This document shows, piece after piece, positions 8,621 to 15,434 of a DNA stretch of 20,046 nucleotides. This DNA comes from DATCYZ01 sp036526195 (GTDB taxonomy: Bacteria; Pseudomonadota; Gammaproteobacteria; Burkholderiales; SG8-39): contig DATCYZ010000060.1 of assembly GCA_036526195.1 (NCBI GenBank), forward strand, positions 1 to 20,046, in the 5' to 3' direction. The notes under the pieces were generated by a model, which searched no databases, was not told the DNA's origin, and saw only the letters and a list, made by a program, of their open reading frames with translations. Position numbers and translations under genes: made by a program. Position 1 is the stretch's first letter; each line of letters starts with the position of its first letter.

Positions 8621-8632
8621 GATGTGCATCAA
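8619..8632 (+). promoter_or_regulatory. FNR/Anr-type binding site upstream of the radical SAM gene
   Basis: TTGATGTGCATCAA matches the FNR/Anr/Dnr consensus TTGAT-N4-ATCAA at all ten defined positions. Its centre is about 71 nt before the radical SAM ATG. If it acts as a class II activator site at -41.5, transcription would start near 8667, where GATGAT (8656-8661) is a 4/6 -10 match at about the right place. This predicts induction under oxygen limitation. The regulator is not in the window. Confidence 0.75.
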
Positions 8633-8696
8633 TCAAGGCGGAGCCGCACGCTGCCGATGATCGGGGACCAGGGGACATCACGTTCCCGGAGGCCCC

Positions 8697-9653
8697 ATGC
8701 AGACCATCACCGAACGCATCGACCAGGTCACGAAGATCCCGGCCGATTACCTGAAGGCATCGCCCCCGGCGCCGCGCAGCGTCAAGATCGAGATCTCGCC
8801 GCGCTGCAACTACCGCTGCGGCTTCTGCGCGCTGCGCACCCGCGAAGTGCAGCCGAAGTGGGACATGGACTTCGAGCTGTTCAAGCGCATCACCCGCGAG
8901 ATGCGCGACGCCGGCGTGGAAGAAGTCGGGGTGTTCTACCTCGGCGAATCGTTCATGAATCCGAGGCTGCTGGTCGATTGCATCGCCTGGCTGAAGGGCA
9001 CGCTCGGCATGCCGTACGTGTTTCTCACCTCGAACGCGTCGATGTCGTTTCCGGAAGCCGTGGGCGCCTGCATGGCTGCGGGCCTGGATTCACTCAAGTG
9101 GTCCGTGAACGCCGCCGACCAAGCGCAGTTCGAGGCGGTCATGGGCGTCTCCGGCAAGCTCTTTCACCGCGCGCTGGACAATATCGAGGCCGCGTGGACG
9201 GCGCGCGAGCAGGGCGGCTACCGCACCGGCCTGTACGCCTCCTCGATCCGCTACGACGGCGAACAGCAGGTGAAGATGGAAGCGCTGCTGGCCGAGCGGG
9301 TGCGGCCCTTCGTCGACCAGCACTACTGGCTGCCGCTCTACTCGATGGGCGCGTTCGCCACGCGCCGGGAAGAGGAACTCGGCTACCGGCCGACGGCCGG
9401 CAACCAGGGCCGCATCGGCGCGCTGCGCGAGCCGTTGCCGTGCTGGTCGGCATTCACCGAGGGGCATGTCACGGCCGAGGGCAAGCTCTCGGCCTGCTGC
9501 TTCGACGCCACGGCGAACTGGACCATGGGCGACCTGACGAAGGTGCCGTTCATGGAAGCGTGGAATTCGCCGGCCTTCGTCGCGCTGCGCGCCGCGCACC
9601 TGAAGAAGGATGTGCGCGGCACCGTCTGCGAGACCTGCGTCGCCTACAGCTGA
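8697..9653 (+). CDS. Radical SAM/SPASM-like enzyme
   Basis: A 318-residue radical SAM protein. The CxxxCxxC cluster motif is CNYRCGFC (C37, C41, C44), preceded by the usual beta strand VKIEISP. GESFMNPRL (83-91) sits where family members have the G-E-P/S SAM-binding segment. The C-terminal third has CWSAFTEGHVTAEGKLSACC and a terminal CETC (C249, C267, C268, C311, C314), a SPASM-type auxiliary-cluster arrangement with the usual W-N-SP-x-F element (WNSPAF, 289-294). GGAGG lies 4 nt before the ATG. Such enzymes modify peptides or small molecules; I see no precursor peptide gene next to it and cannot assign a substrate. The perfect FNR box upstream suggests anaerobic or microaerobic expression. 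A small DUF2721 gene follows after 35 nt. Confidence 0.88.
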   Translation: MQTITERIDQVTKIPADYLKASPPAPRSVKIEISPRCNYRCGFCALRTREVQPKWDMDFELFKRITREMRDAGVEEVGVFYLGESFMNPRLLVDCIAWLKGTLGMPYVFLTSNASMSFPEAVGACMAAGLDSLKWSVNAADQAQFEAVMGVSGKLFHRALDNIEAAWTAREQGGYRTGLYASSIRYDGEQQVKMEALLAERVRPFVDQHYWLPLYSMGAFATRREEELGYRPTAGNQGRIGALREPLPCWSAFTEGHVTAEGKLSACCFDATANWTMGDLTKVPFMEAWNSPAFVALRAAHLKKDVRGTVCETCVAYS

Positions 9654-9688
9654 CCCGCGGCGCGCGGCTTCCGCGCTAGACTGCGCCC

Positions 9689-10159
9689 ATGGCAGTCGAA
9701 GCCCATGTGCCGGAGATCACCGCGGTGATCCAGCTCGCGGTCGCGCCGGTGTTCATGCTGACCGCGGTGGGCACCATCCTCGCCGCGCTCAACATGCGGC
9801 TCGGGCGCGCAGTCGACCGCCGGCGCATGCTGGAGGCGCGGCTGGACGGCAGCATGGCAGCCGAGGCGATCGTCGCCGCGGTCCACGACGAGCTCGACCG
9901 CGTCGCGCGGCGCATCCGCTACGTCTACTTCGCGATCGTCTTCGCGGTACTCGCCGGCCTGTTCGTCTGCCTGCTGATCGCAAGCGCGTTCCTCGGCGCC
10001 TTCGTCTCGGTGGACCTGTCGCGCATGATCGGCGCGATGTTCATCCTGGCCATGCTGGCGCTCGTGGTCTGCCTGCTCTTCCTGCTGCGCGAGATCTTCA
10101 TCGCGGTCGGGACGGCGCGCGGCCTGCCGCGGCCGGCGGGCCGGGCCGGGGCGAGCTGA
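9689..10159 (+). CDS. DUF2721 family membrane protein
   Basis: A 156-residue small membrane protein. PEITAVIQLAVAPVFMLTAVGTILAALNMRLGRAVDRRR at residues 8-46 is the conserved DUF2721 opening: one helix ending in an R-x-x-R-x-x-D-R-x-R motif. An amphipathic helical segment (about 50-80) follows, then two further hydrophobic helices (about 82-108 and 113-138), the last ending LLREIFIA. The start is ATG at 9689 with a weak ribosome site, 35 nt after the radical SAM stop. Function unknown. The C-terminal tail is short and rich in G, R and A. Confidence 0.85.
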   Translation: MAVEAHVPEITAVIQLAVAPVFMLTAVGTILAALNMRLGRAVDRRRMLEARLDGSMAAEAIVAAVHDELDRVARRIRYVYFAIVFAVLAGLFVCLLIASAFLGAFVSVDLSRMIGAMFILAMLALVVCLLFLLREIFIAVGTARGLPRPAGRAGAS

Positions 10160-10232
10160 GGCGGCGACAGGGAGACCGGCCCGACCCGACCGCAGGCGAT
10201 ACCGGAGGCACCCGACCACAAGGAGGCGCACC

Positions 10233-12296
10233 GTGGACACTTCCGCCATCGAACACATCCGCACCGTGGCGCTCGTCGGACAGGCGGGCTGCGGCAAGAC
10301 CGCCCTCGCCGAAGCCCTGCTCGCGCAGGCTGGCGTCATCCCCGAGGCGGGCCGCATCGAACGCGGCAGCACCGTGTGCGACTACACGCCGCTCGAGAAG
10401 GACCTGCAGCATTCCCTGAAGCTGGCCGTCGCGAGCTTCGAAACGACGCACGACAACGCGCCCTTGCGCGTGCACCTGCTCGACGCGCCCGGGACGCCCG
10501 ACTTTCTCGGGCACGCGCTGCCGGCGCTTGCCGCCGTCGACACCGCCGCCATCGTGGTGAACGCGCAGAACGGCATCGAGATGATGACCGAGCGCTTCAT
10601 GCGCTGGGCCGGCAAGCGCGGCCTGGATCGCCTGATCGTGGTGAACCGCATCGACGCGGACAACGTCGACCTGCCCGGCCTGCTCGCATCGATCCAGGAC
10701 GCCTTCGGCAAGGCCTGCCTGCCGCTCAACCTGCCGGCCGGCGGCGCGAGCCGCGTGTCCGACTGCTTCTTCGCGCCCTCGGGCGAGGCGGATTTTTCCT
10801 CGGTCGCCGAGGCGCACCGCAGGCTGGTCGACCAGGTGGTCGAGGTGGACGAGGCCCTGATGGCGGAATACCTCGAGAAGGGCGAGGTGCCCGTGGCGGC
10901 CCTGCACGCCCCGCTCGAGCGCGCGCTGCGCGAAGGCCACCTGATCCCGGTGGTGTTCACCTCGGCCCGTACCGGCGCCGGGGTCGCGGAACTGCTCGAC
11001 GTGATCGCGAAGCTGCTGCCCAACCCGGCCGAGGGCAATCCGCCGGTCTACGTCAACACGCCGGCCGACGGTTCGCCGCCGCGCGAACTCACCGCCGCGC
11101 CGGATCCGGCGCTGCATGCCCTGGCGCACGTCTTCAAGATCGAGATCGACCCCTACGTCGGCCGCCTCGCGGTCTTTCGCATGCACCAGGGCCGGATCAC
11201 GCCGGGCATGCAGCTCTACGTCGGCGAGGCCCGCAAGCCGGTCAAGGTGGCGCACCTGTACCGGCTCTGCGGCAAGACCCAGACCGAGGTGAACGAGGCC
11301 CTCCCCGGCGATGTCTGCGCGCTCGCCAAGTTCGACGAGATCGGCTTCGATGCCATCCTGCACGACTCGCCCGAGGACGCGCACATCCATGCGCGCGCCA
11401 TCGACCTGCCCAGGCCGGTCTTCGGCCTGGCGCTCGAGGCGAAGAAGCGCGGCGACGAGCAGCGCCTCTCGGACGTGCTGCACCGCCTCACCGCCGAAGA
11501 CCCCTGCCTGCGCGTCGAGCACGCGGCGCAGGGGCACGAGACGGTGCTGCGCGGCCTGGGCGAGCTGCACCTGAAGACGGTGCTCGACCGGATGGCGGCG
11601 CAGTTCAGGCTCGAGCTCGACACGCGCCCGCCGGCGATCCCGTACCGCGAAACCGTGCTCGGCGCGGCCGAGGGTCACAATCGCCACAAGAAGCAGACCG
11701 GCGGCGCCGGCCAGTTCGGCGAGGTGTTCCTCAGGGTCGAGCCGCTCGCGCGCGGCGCCGGCTTCGAGTTCGTCGACCAGGTGAAGGGCGGCGTCATTCC
11801 GCATTCGCTCATCCCCGCCGTGGAGAAGGGCGTGCGCATGGTGCTCGAGTCCGGCTTCGTCGCCGGCTACCCGATCGAGGACCTGCGCGTCACCGTGCAC
11901 GACGGCAAGCACCATTCGGTCGACTCGAAGGAGGTCGCCTTCATCGCCGCGGGTCGCAAGGCCTTCCTGGATGCGCTCGGCAAGGCGCGCGCGATCGTGC
12001 TCGAGCCCGTGGTCGATGTCGAGATCACCGCGCCCGAGAGCTACATGGGCGACCTTGCCGGCGACCTCGCGGCGCGGCGCGGGCACATCAAGGGCCAGGG
12101 CGCGCCGCGCCCCGGCACCGTGCAGCTCTTCGCGCAGGCGCCGCTGTCCGAGATGGAAACCTTCGCCTCACGACTGAAAGCCTTGACCGCGGGCCACGGC
12201 GCCTACAGCATGGCCCTCAGCCACTACGATGCGGCGCCGCCGGCGCTGCAGCAGAAGCTCGCCGGCCTGCACAAGCCCGCGCACCAGGACGACTGA
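10233..12296 (+). CDS. EF-G-like translation-factor GTPase (EF-G2-type paralogue)
   Basis: A 687-residue protein with the full five-domain EF-G architecture. The G domain has G1 GQAGCGKT (16-23), G3 DAPGTPDF (84-91) and G4 NRID (138-141). Domain II starts near 285, domain III carries GLGELHLKTVLDRM, domain IV carries QTGGAGQFGEVFLRVEP and HHSVDSKEVAFIAAGRKAF, and domain V has EPVVDVEITAPESYMGDLAGDLAARRG. It is not the housekeeping FusA. Switch I lacks RGITI (EKDLQHSLKLAVASFE instead), and the catalytic histidine of DTPGH is threonine. This matches the EF-G-like/EF-G2 paralogues, whose role is poorly defined and whose GTPase may be altered. The start is GTG at 10233 with a strong AAGGAGG six nucleotides upstream. 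No rpsL, rpsG or tuf neighbours. An alpha/beta hydrolase gene follows after 13 nt. Confidence 0.9.
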   Translation: MDTSAIEHIRTVALVGQAGCGKTALAEALLAQAGVIPEAGRIERGSTVCDYTPLEKDLQHSLKLAVASFETTHDNAPLRVHLLDAPGTPDFLGHALPALAAVDTAAIVVNAQNGIEMMTERFMRWAGKRGLDRLIVVNRIDADNVDLPGLLASIQDAFGKACLPLNLPAGGASRVSDCFFAPSGEADFSSVAEAHRRLVDQVVEVDEALMAEYLEKGEVPVAALHAPLERALREGHLIPVVFTSARTGAGVAELLDVIAKLLPNPAEGNPPVYVNTPADGSPPRELTAAPDPALHALAHVFKIEIDPYVGRLAVFRMHQGRITPGMQLYVGEARKPVKVAHLYRLCGKTQTEVNEALPGDVCALAKFDEIGFDAILHDSPEDAHIHARAIDLPRPVFGLALEAKKRGDEQRLSDVLHRLTAEDPCLRVEHAAQGHETVLRGLGELHLKTVLDRMAAQFRLELDTRPPAIPYRETVLGAAEGHNRHKKQTGGAGQFGEVFLRVEPLARGAGFEFVDQVKGGVIPHSLIPAVEKGVRMVLESGFVAGYPIEDLRVTVHDGKHHSVDSKEVAFIAAGRKAFLDALGKARAIVLEPVVDVEITAPESYMGDLAGDLAARRGHIKGQGAPRPGTVQLFAQAPLSEMETFASRLKALTAGHGAYSMALSHYDAAPPALQQKLAGLHKPAHQDD

Positions 12297-12309
12297 AAGA
12301 GGCCTCACG

Positions 12310-13107
12310 ATGGCGTTGCTGCACCACATCCGCTTCGGCGCCGGGGAACCGGCGCTGGTCTTCGTCCACGGCTTCGCCTGCAGCCACACCGACTGGGCGG
12401 CGCAGGTCCCGTACTTCGCGCCGACCCGGACGGTGCTTGCCTGCGACCTGCGCGGCCACGGCGCCACGCCGGGCCGCGCCGAGGAGTGCACGCTGGAGAA
12501 CTACGGCGCGGACGTCGCTGCGCTGGTGTCGGCGCTGGCGCTCAGGCGCGCCGTGCTGGTCGGGCACAGCATGGGGTGCCGGGTGGTGCTGGAGGCGGCG
12601 CGCGCCGCGCCCGACAGCGTCGCCGGCCTGGTGCTGGTCGACGGCAGCCGCATCGGCACCGGCGACCCGGCGGCGGCGGCGGCCTCGGCGAAGGCCGCGA
12701 TCGATGCCGCCGGCTTCGCCAGGTTCGCCAACGGCCTGTTCGAGGGCATGTTCCTGCCCTCCAGCCCCGCGGCAATGAAGCGGGCCGCGGTCGAGCGCGC
12801 CGCCGCCTTGCCCGCGGCCGTCGGCGCGGCGCTCTTCCCGCGCATGTGCGCCTGGGACGCGGGCCGCATGGAGACGGCGCTTGAGGCGGTGCGCGTGCCG
12901 GTGCTCGTCATACAGAGTTCCTTCCTGAACGCCGAGCGGGTGCGCGTGCCGCTTGAGCCCGGGCAGACCACGCCCTGGCTCGACCTGGTGCGCGCCAGGG
13001 TGCCGGCGGCGAAGATCGAGATCGTGTCCGGCGTCGGGCACTTCCCGCAGATGGAAGCCGCGGACAAGGTGAACACCCTGATCGAGGACTTCCTGCGCGC
13101 CGTATAG
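12310..13107 (+). CDS. Alpha/beta-fold hydrolase
   Basis: A 265-residue soluble hydrolase. Oxyanion region VFVHGFACSHTDW (17-29), strand/turn CDLRGHG (45-51), nucleophile elbow GHSMG with Ser87, and catalytic-His segment GVGHFPQME with His244 are present. The acidic residue usually found after strand 7 is not obvious: VPVLVIQSSFLNAERV has no Asp where G-x-x-D is expected, so the acid may be placed elsewhere (for example Asp111 after strand 6, or D225). The frame is open further upstream, but ATG 12310 is preferred: AAAGAGG lies 7 nt before it, right after the EF-G stop, and the protein then starts directly at strand 1. Substrate unknown (ester or C-C hydrolase). It may be cotranscribed with the EF-G-like gene. 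Confidence 0.88.
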   Translation: MALLHHIRFGAGEPALVFVHGFACSHTDWAAQVPYFAPTRTVLACDLRGHGATPGRAEECTLENYGADVAALVSALALRRAVLVGHSMGCRVVLEAARAAPDSVAGLVLVDGSRIGTGDPAAAAASAKAAIDAAGFARFANGLFEGMFLPSSPAAMKRAAVERAAALPAAVGAALFPRMCAWDAGRMETALEAVRVPVLVIQSSFLNAERVRVPLEPGQTTPWLDLVRARVPAAKIEIVSGVGHFPQMEAADKVNTLIEDFLRAV

Positions 13108-13144
13108 CCGGCGCGCGCGCCTCAGGCCGGCGCGTGCGCCTCAG
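13107..13144. repeat. Tandem 19-bp direct repeat at a convergent gene junction
   Basis: GCCGGCGCGCGCGCCTCAG (13107-13125) is followed directly by GCCGGCGCGTGCGCCTCAG (13126-13144), with one mismatch. Each unit contains a self-complementary GGCGC...GCGCC core able to form a hairpin. The array fills the whole gap between the hydrolase and the aldo/keto reductase, touching the stop codons of both genes. It may serve as a bidirectional terminator, though no T-tract is present. Confidence 0.7.
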
Positions 13145-14214
13145 GCCTCCGGCAGGTGCGTGCGGTGCGACAGCGGCCGCTGGTTCTCGACCCGCGCGTC
13201 CGTGCCGCCGAAGCGCTGCGCGAGGATGCGCGGCATCTGCAGGAAGTCGTGCGGGAAGCCGAGTTCGATCTCGCTGGCCGCGTTCAGCCGCGCCATGTCC
13301 TCCGGCGACAGCGGCTTGTCCAGGCAGGCGAGGTTCTCCTTCGCCTGCGCGAGCGTCCTCGCGCCGATCACCGGGATGTGCTGCTGGCCGCGCTGCCGCG
13401 CCCAGTTGATCGCCACCTGCGTCATGCTCATGCCGCGTGCCTTCGCCACTGCCTCGACTTCGCGCGCGATGGCGAAGTTGCGCTCGGTCAGGCGTCGCGC
13501 CGCCATGGTGGCGCGGCGCGAATCCGCGGGCGCCTTCGGGTCGGCCGCGCGGTGGAACTTGCCGGTGAGCACGCCCTGCCCGACCACGCCCCAGATCGCC
13601 ACCGCGAGCCCGTGCTGGCGCGCCATCGGCAGCAGGTCGCGCTCGGCGGTGCGCTCGATCAGGCTGTAGTCGATCTGGATCCCCGCGAACGGCGTCCAGC
13701 CGCGCAGTTCCGCGAGCACGTTCGACTGCGAGACGATCCAGGCCGGCGCATCCGAGATGCCGAGGTAGTGCACCTTGCCGGCGCGCACCAGGTCGTCCAG
13801 CGCGCGCATCACCTCCTCGGGCGAAGTCGTGAAGTCCCACTGGTGCAGCCAGTACAGGTCGATGTAGTCGGTGCCCAGCCGCTTCAGGCTCGCCTCGAGC
13901 GACTGCACGATGCTCTTGCGATGGTTGCCGCCGGCGTTCGGGTCGCCGGCATGCATGTTGAGCGAGAACTTGGTGGCGACGACGAAGCGGTCGCGCTGGC
14001 CGGCGATGAACTTTCCGGTCATGGTCTCGCTGGTGCCGGCGTTGTAGGCGTTCGCGGTGTCGAGGAAGTTGCCGCCCGCCTCGACGTAGGCATCGAACAC
14101 GGTGCGGCTCTCGGCGAGGTCGGTGCCCCAGCCGGACTCGTTGCCGAAGGTGAGCGTGCCGAGGCACAGCTCCGAAACGCGCAGGCCGCTGGGGCCGAAC
14201 AGCTTGTAGATCAT
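13141..14214 (-). CDS. Aldo/keto reductase
   Basis: A 357-residue NAD(P)H-dependent oxidoreductase with a TIM-barrel fold. The catalytic tetrad is visible: D52 and Y57 in FLDTANAYNAG, K82 in VVATKFS and H124 in LYWLHQWD. The cofactor-binding C-terminal part has IPVIGARTLAQAKENLACLD, typical of AKR families that bind the phosphate of NADPH. Best fit by eye is the YajO/AKR11-like group of general aldehyde and keto reductases. The frame is open further upstream, but the ATG at 14214 gives the standard start MIYKLFGPSGLRVSELCLGT and has AGAGGA about 6 nt before it. It is divergent from the SMP-30/CoA-transferase pair; a shared sugar or lactone pathway is possible but not shown. Confidence 0.93.
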   Translation of the reverse strand: MIYKLFGPSGLRVSELCLGTLTFGNESGWGTDLAESRTVFDAYVEAGGNFLDTANAYNAGTSETMTGKFIAGQRDRFVVATKFSLNMHAGDPNAGGNHRKSIVQSLEASLKRLGTDYIDLYWLHQWDFTTSPEEVMRALDDLVRAGKVHYLGISDAPAWIVSQSNVLAELRGWTPFAGIQIDYSLIERTAERDLLPMARQHGLAVAIWGVVGQGVLTGKFHRAADPKAPADSRRATMAARRLTERNFAIAREVEAVAKARGMSMTQVAINWARQRGQQHIPVIGARTLAQAKENLACLDKPLSPEDMARLNAASEIELGFPHDFLQMPRILAQRFGGTDARVENQRPLSHRTHLPEA

Positions 14215-14294
14215 GACAGTTCCTCTAAACGTCGCGCACACACGTGCGCGGGAGGCCGCGCGCGTGGACGGCGCGGCCGGTGATCCGGACGGCA

Positions 14295-14303
14295 TCTATA
14301 GCA
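14295..14303 (-). promoter_or_regulatory. Possible extended -10 promoter for the aldo/keto reductase
   Basis: On the minus strand TGCTATAGA gives an extended -10 (TG-n-TATAGA), about 80 nt upstream of the reductase start. No convincing -35 was seen. The gap 14215-14468 otherwise holds only the palindrome described separately. Confidence 0.3.
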
Positions 14304-14419
14304 TGGCGGCGGCGCGCGTGAAACGCCGGCCATCGAAGGCGCGATTGTGTCGTAGAGTCGCGGCTCGCAGGCCGTGAACGCGCCTTGAGGAGCGGTCGGG
14401 CGCCGGACACGGCATTTTG

Positions 14420-14435
14420 GTAACATATATGTTAC
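14420..14435. promoter_or_regulatory. Perfect 16-bp palindrome, probable operator for the SMP-30/CoA-transferase operon
   Basis: GTAACATATATGTTAC is an exact inverted repeat in an AT-rich island of an otherwise very GC-rich region. It abuts the -10-like TACTAT (14433-14438, 4/6) and lies 33 nt before the preferred ATG of the SMP-30 gene. This geometry fits repression by a dimeric regulator such as a GntR- or MarR-family protein; no such gene is in the window, so the family is not assigned. It could also affect the divergent reductase. Confidence 0.65.
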
Positions 14436-14468
14436 TATATGGATGATTCCAGCGCGGAGCCCGACCCC

Positions 14469-15422
14469 ATGAGCGATCCCCAACCCGAGTGGCGCCCGAG
14501 CGGGCGCGTTCCCGACCCCGCGGTGGTCGTCGTCGACGAATCCTTCGCGCCGTACCGCCACCCGCTCGCCAAGGTCGAGCGGCTCGCCACCGGCATGCGC
14601 TGGGCCGAGGGGCCGGTCTGGCTCGGCGACACGCGCACCCTCGTCTGGAGCGACGTGCCGGGCAACTGCATGTGGCGCTGGGACGAGGAGACGCGCACCG
14701 TCTTCCCGTTCCGCAAGCCCTCGGGCTTCGGCAACGGCAACACCCGAGACCGGCAGGGGCGGCTGCTCACCTGCGAGCACCACGGCCGGCGCGTGGTGCG
14801 CACCGAGCACGACGGCCGCCTCACGGTGCTGGCCGAGCGCGTCGACGGCAAGCGGCTCAACTCGCCGAACGACATCGTCTGCAAGTCCGACGGCTCGATC
14901 TGGTTCACCGACCCGGCCTTCGGCCTGCTCAGCCATTACGAGGGCGAAAAGGCGGAACAGGAACTGCCGACCAACGTCTACCGCATCGACGCCTCGGGCG
15001 CGATGTCGGTGGTGGCCGAGGGCATCAACCAGCCGAATGGCCTTGCCTTCTCGCCGGACGAATCGATCCTCTACATCGTCGAGTCGCGCTCGACGCCGCG
15101 CGTCATCCTCGCGTACGACGTGGTGGGCGGAAAGACGCTCGCGAACCGGCGCCTGTTCATCGACGCCGGGCCGAAGGGCACGCCCGACGGTTTCCGCGTC
15201 GACGTCGACGGCAACCTGTGGTGCGGCTGGGGCATGGGCGAGGCGGGGCTCGACGGCGTGCACGTCTTCAACCCGAAGGGCAAGCTGATCGGCCGCATCG
15301 ACCTGCCCGAGCGCTGCGCCAACGTCTGCTTCGGCGGATTGCACCGCAACCGCCTTTTCATGGCGGCGACGACGTCGATCTACGCGCTCTACGTCAACAC
15401 GCAGGGCGTGGCGGGCGGCTGA
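14469..15422 (+). CDS. SMP-30/gluconolactonase/LRE family protein
   Basis: A predicted lactone hydrolase of six-bladed beta-propeller fold, 317 residues from ATG 14469. The divalent-metal ligands of the family are in place: E47 in WAEGPVW, N134 in LNSPNDI, N190 in QPNGLAFS and D240 in GTPDGFRVD. Blade motifs GSIWFTDPAFG and GNLWCGWG are also typical. An in-frame ATG exists at 14439, but it lies three nucleotides after the operator palindrome with no ribosome site. The ATG at 14469 has GGAG 9 nt upstream and is preferred. A CaiB-type CoA-transferase follows after 12 nt, suggesting catabolism of a lactone-yielding compound whose acid is later activated to a CoA ester. The substrate need not be gluconolactone. 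Confidence 0.9.
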   Translation: MSDPQPEWRPSGRVPDPAVVVVDESFAPYRHPLAKVERLATGMRWAEGPVWLGDTRTLVWSDVPGNCMWRWDEETRTVFPFRKPSGFGNGNTRDRQGRLLTCEHHGRRVVRTEHDGRLTVLAERVDGKRLNSPNDIVCKSDGSIWFTDPAFGLLSHYEGEKAEQELPTNVYRIDASGAMSVVAEGINQPNGLAFSPDESILYIVESRSTPRVILAYDVVGGKTLANRRLFIDAGPKGTPDGFRVDVDGNLWCGWGMGEAGLDGVHVFNPKGKLIGRIDLPERCANVCFGGLHRNRLFMAATTSIYALYVNTQGVAGG

Positions 15423-15434
15423 AGGGCCAGACCG

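Noticed and set aside
5538..8632. Long minus-strand open frames opposite the GldG-like and DUF4340 genes
   Set aside because: Composition and lack of motifs mark them as shadows; the plus-strand frames have tight operon overlaps and recognisable domains.
10160..10232. Regulatory element or small gene between DUF2721 and the EF-G-like gene
   Set aside because: Only a strong ribosome site is visible; no palindrome, hairpin with T-run or credible small open frame.
14439..14468. Start of the SMP-30 gene at the first ATG (14439)
   Set aside because: It lies three nucleotides after the operator palindrome with no ribosome site; ATG 14469 has GGAG at a suitable distance.
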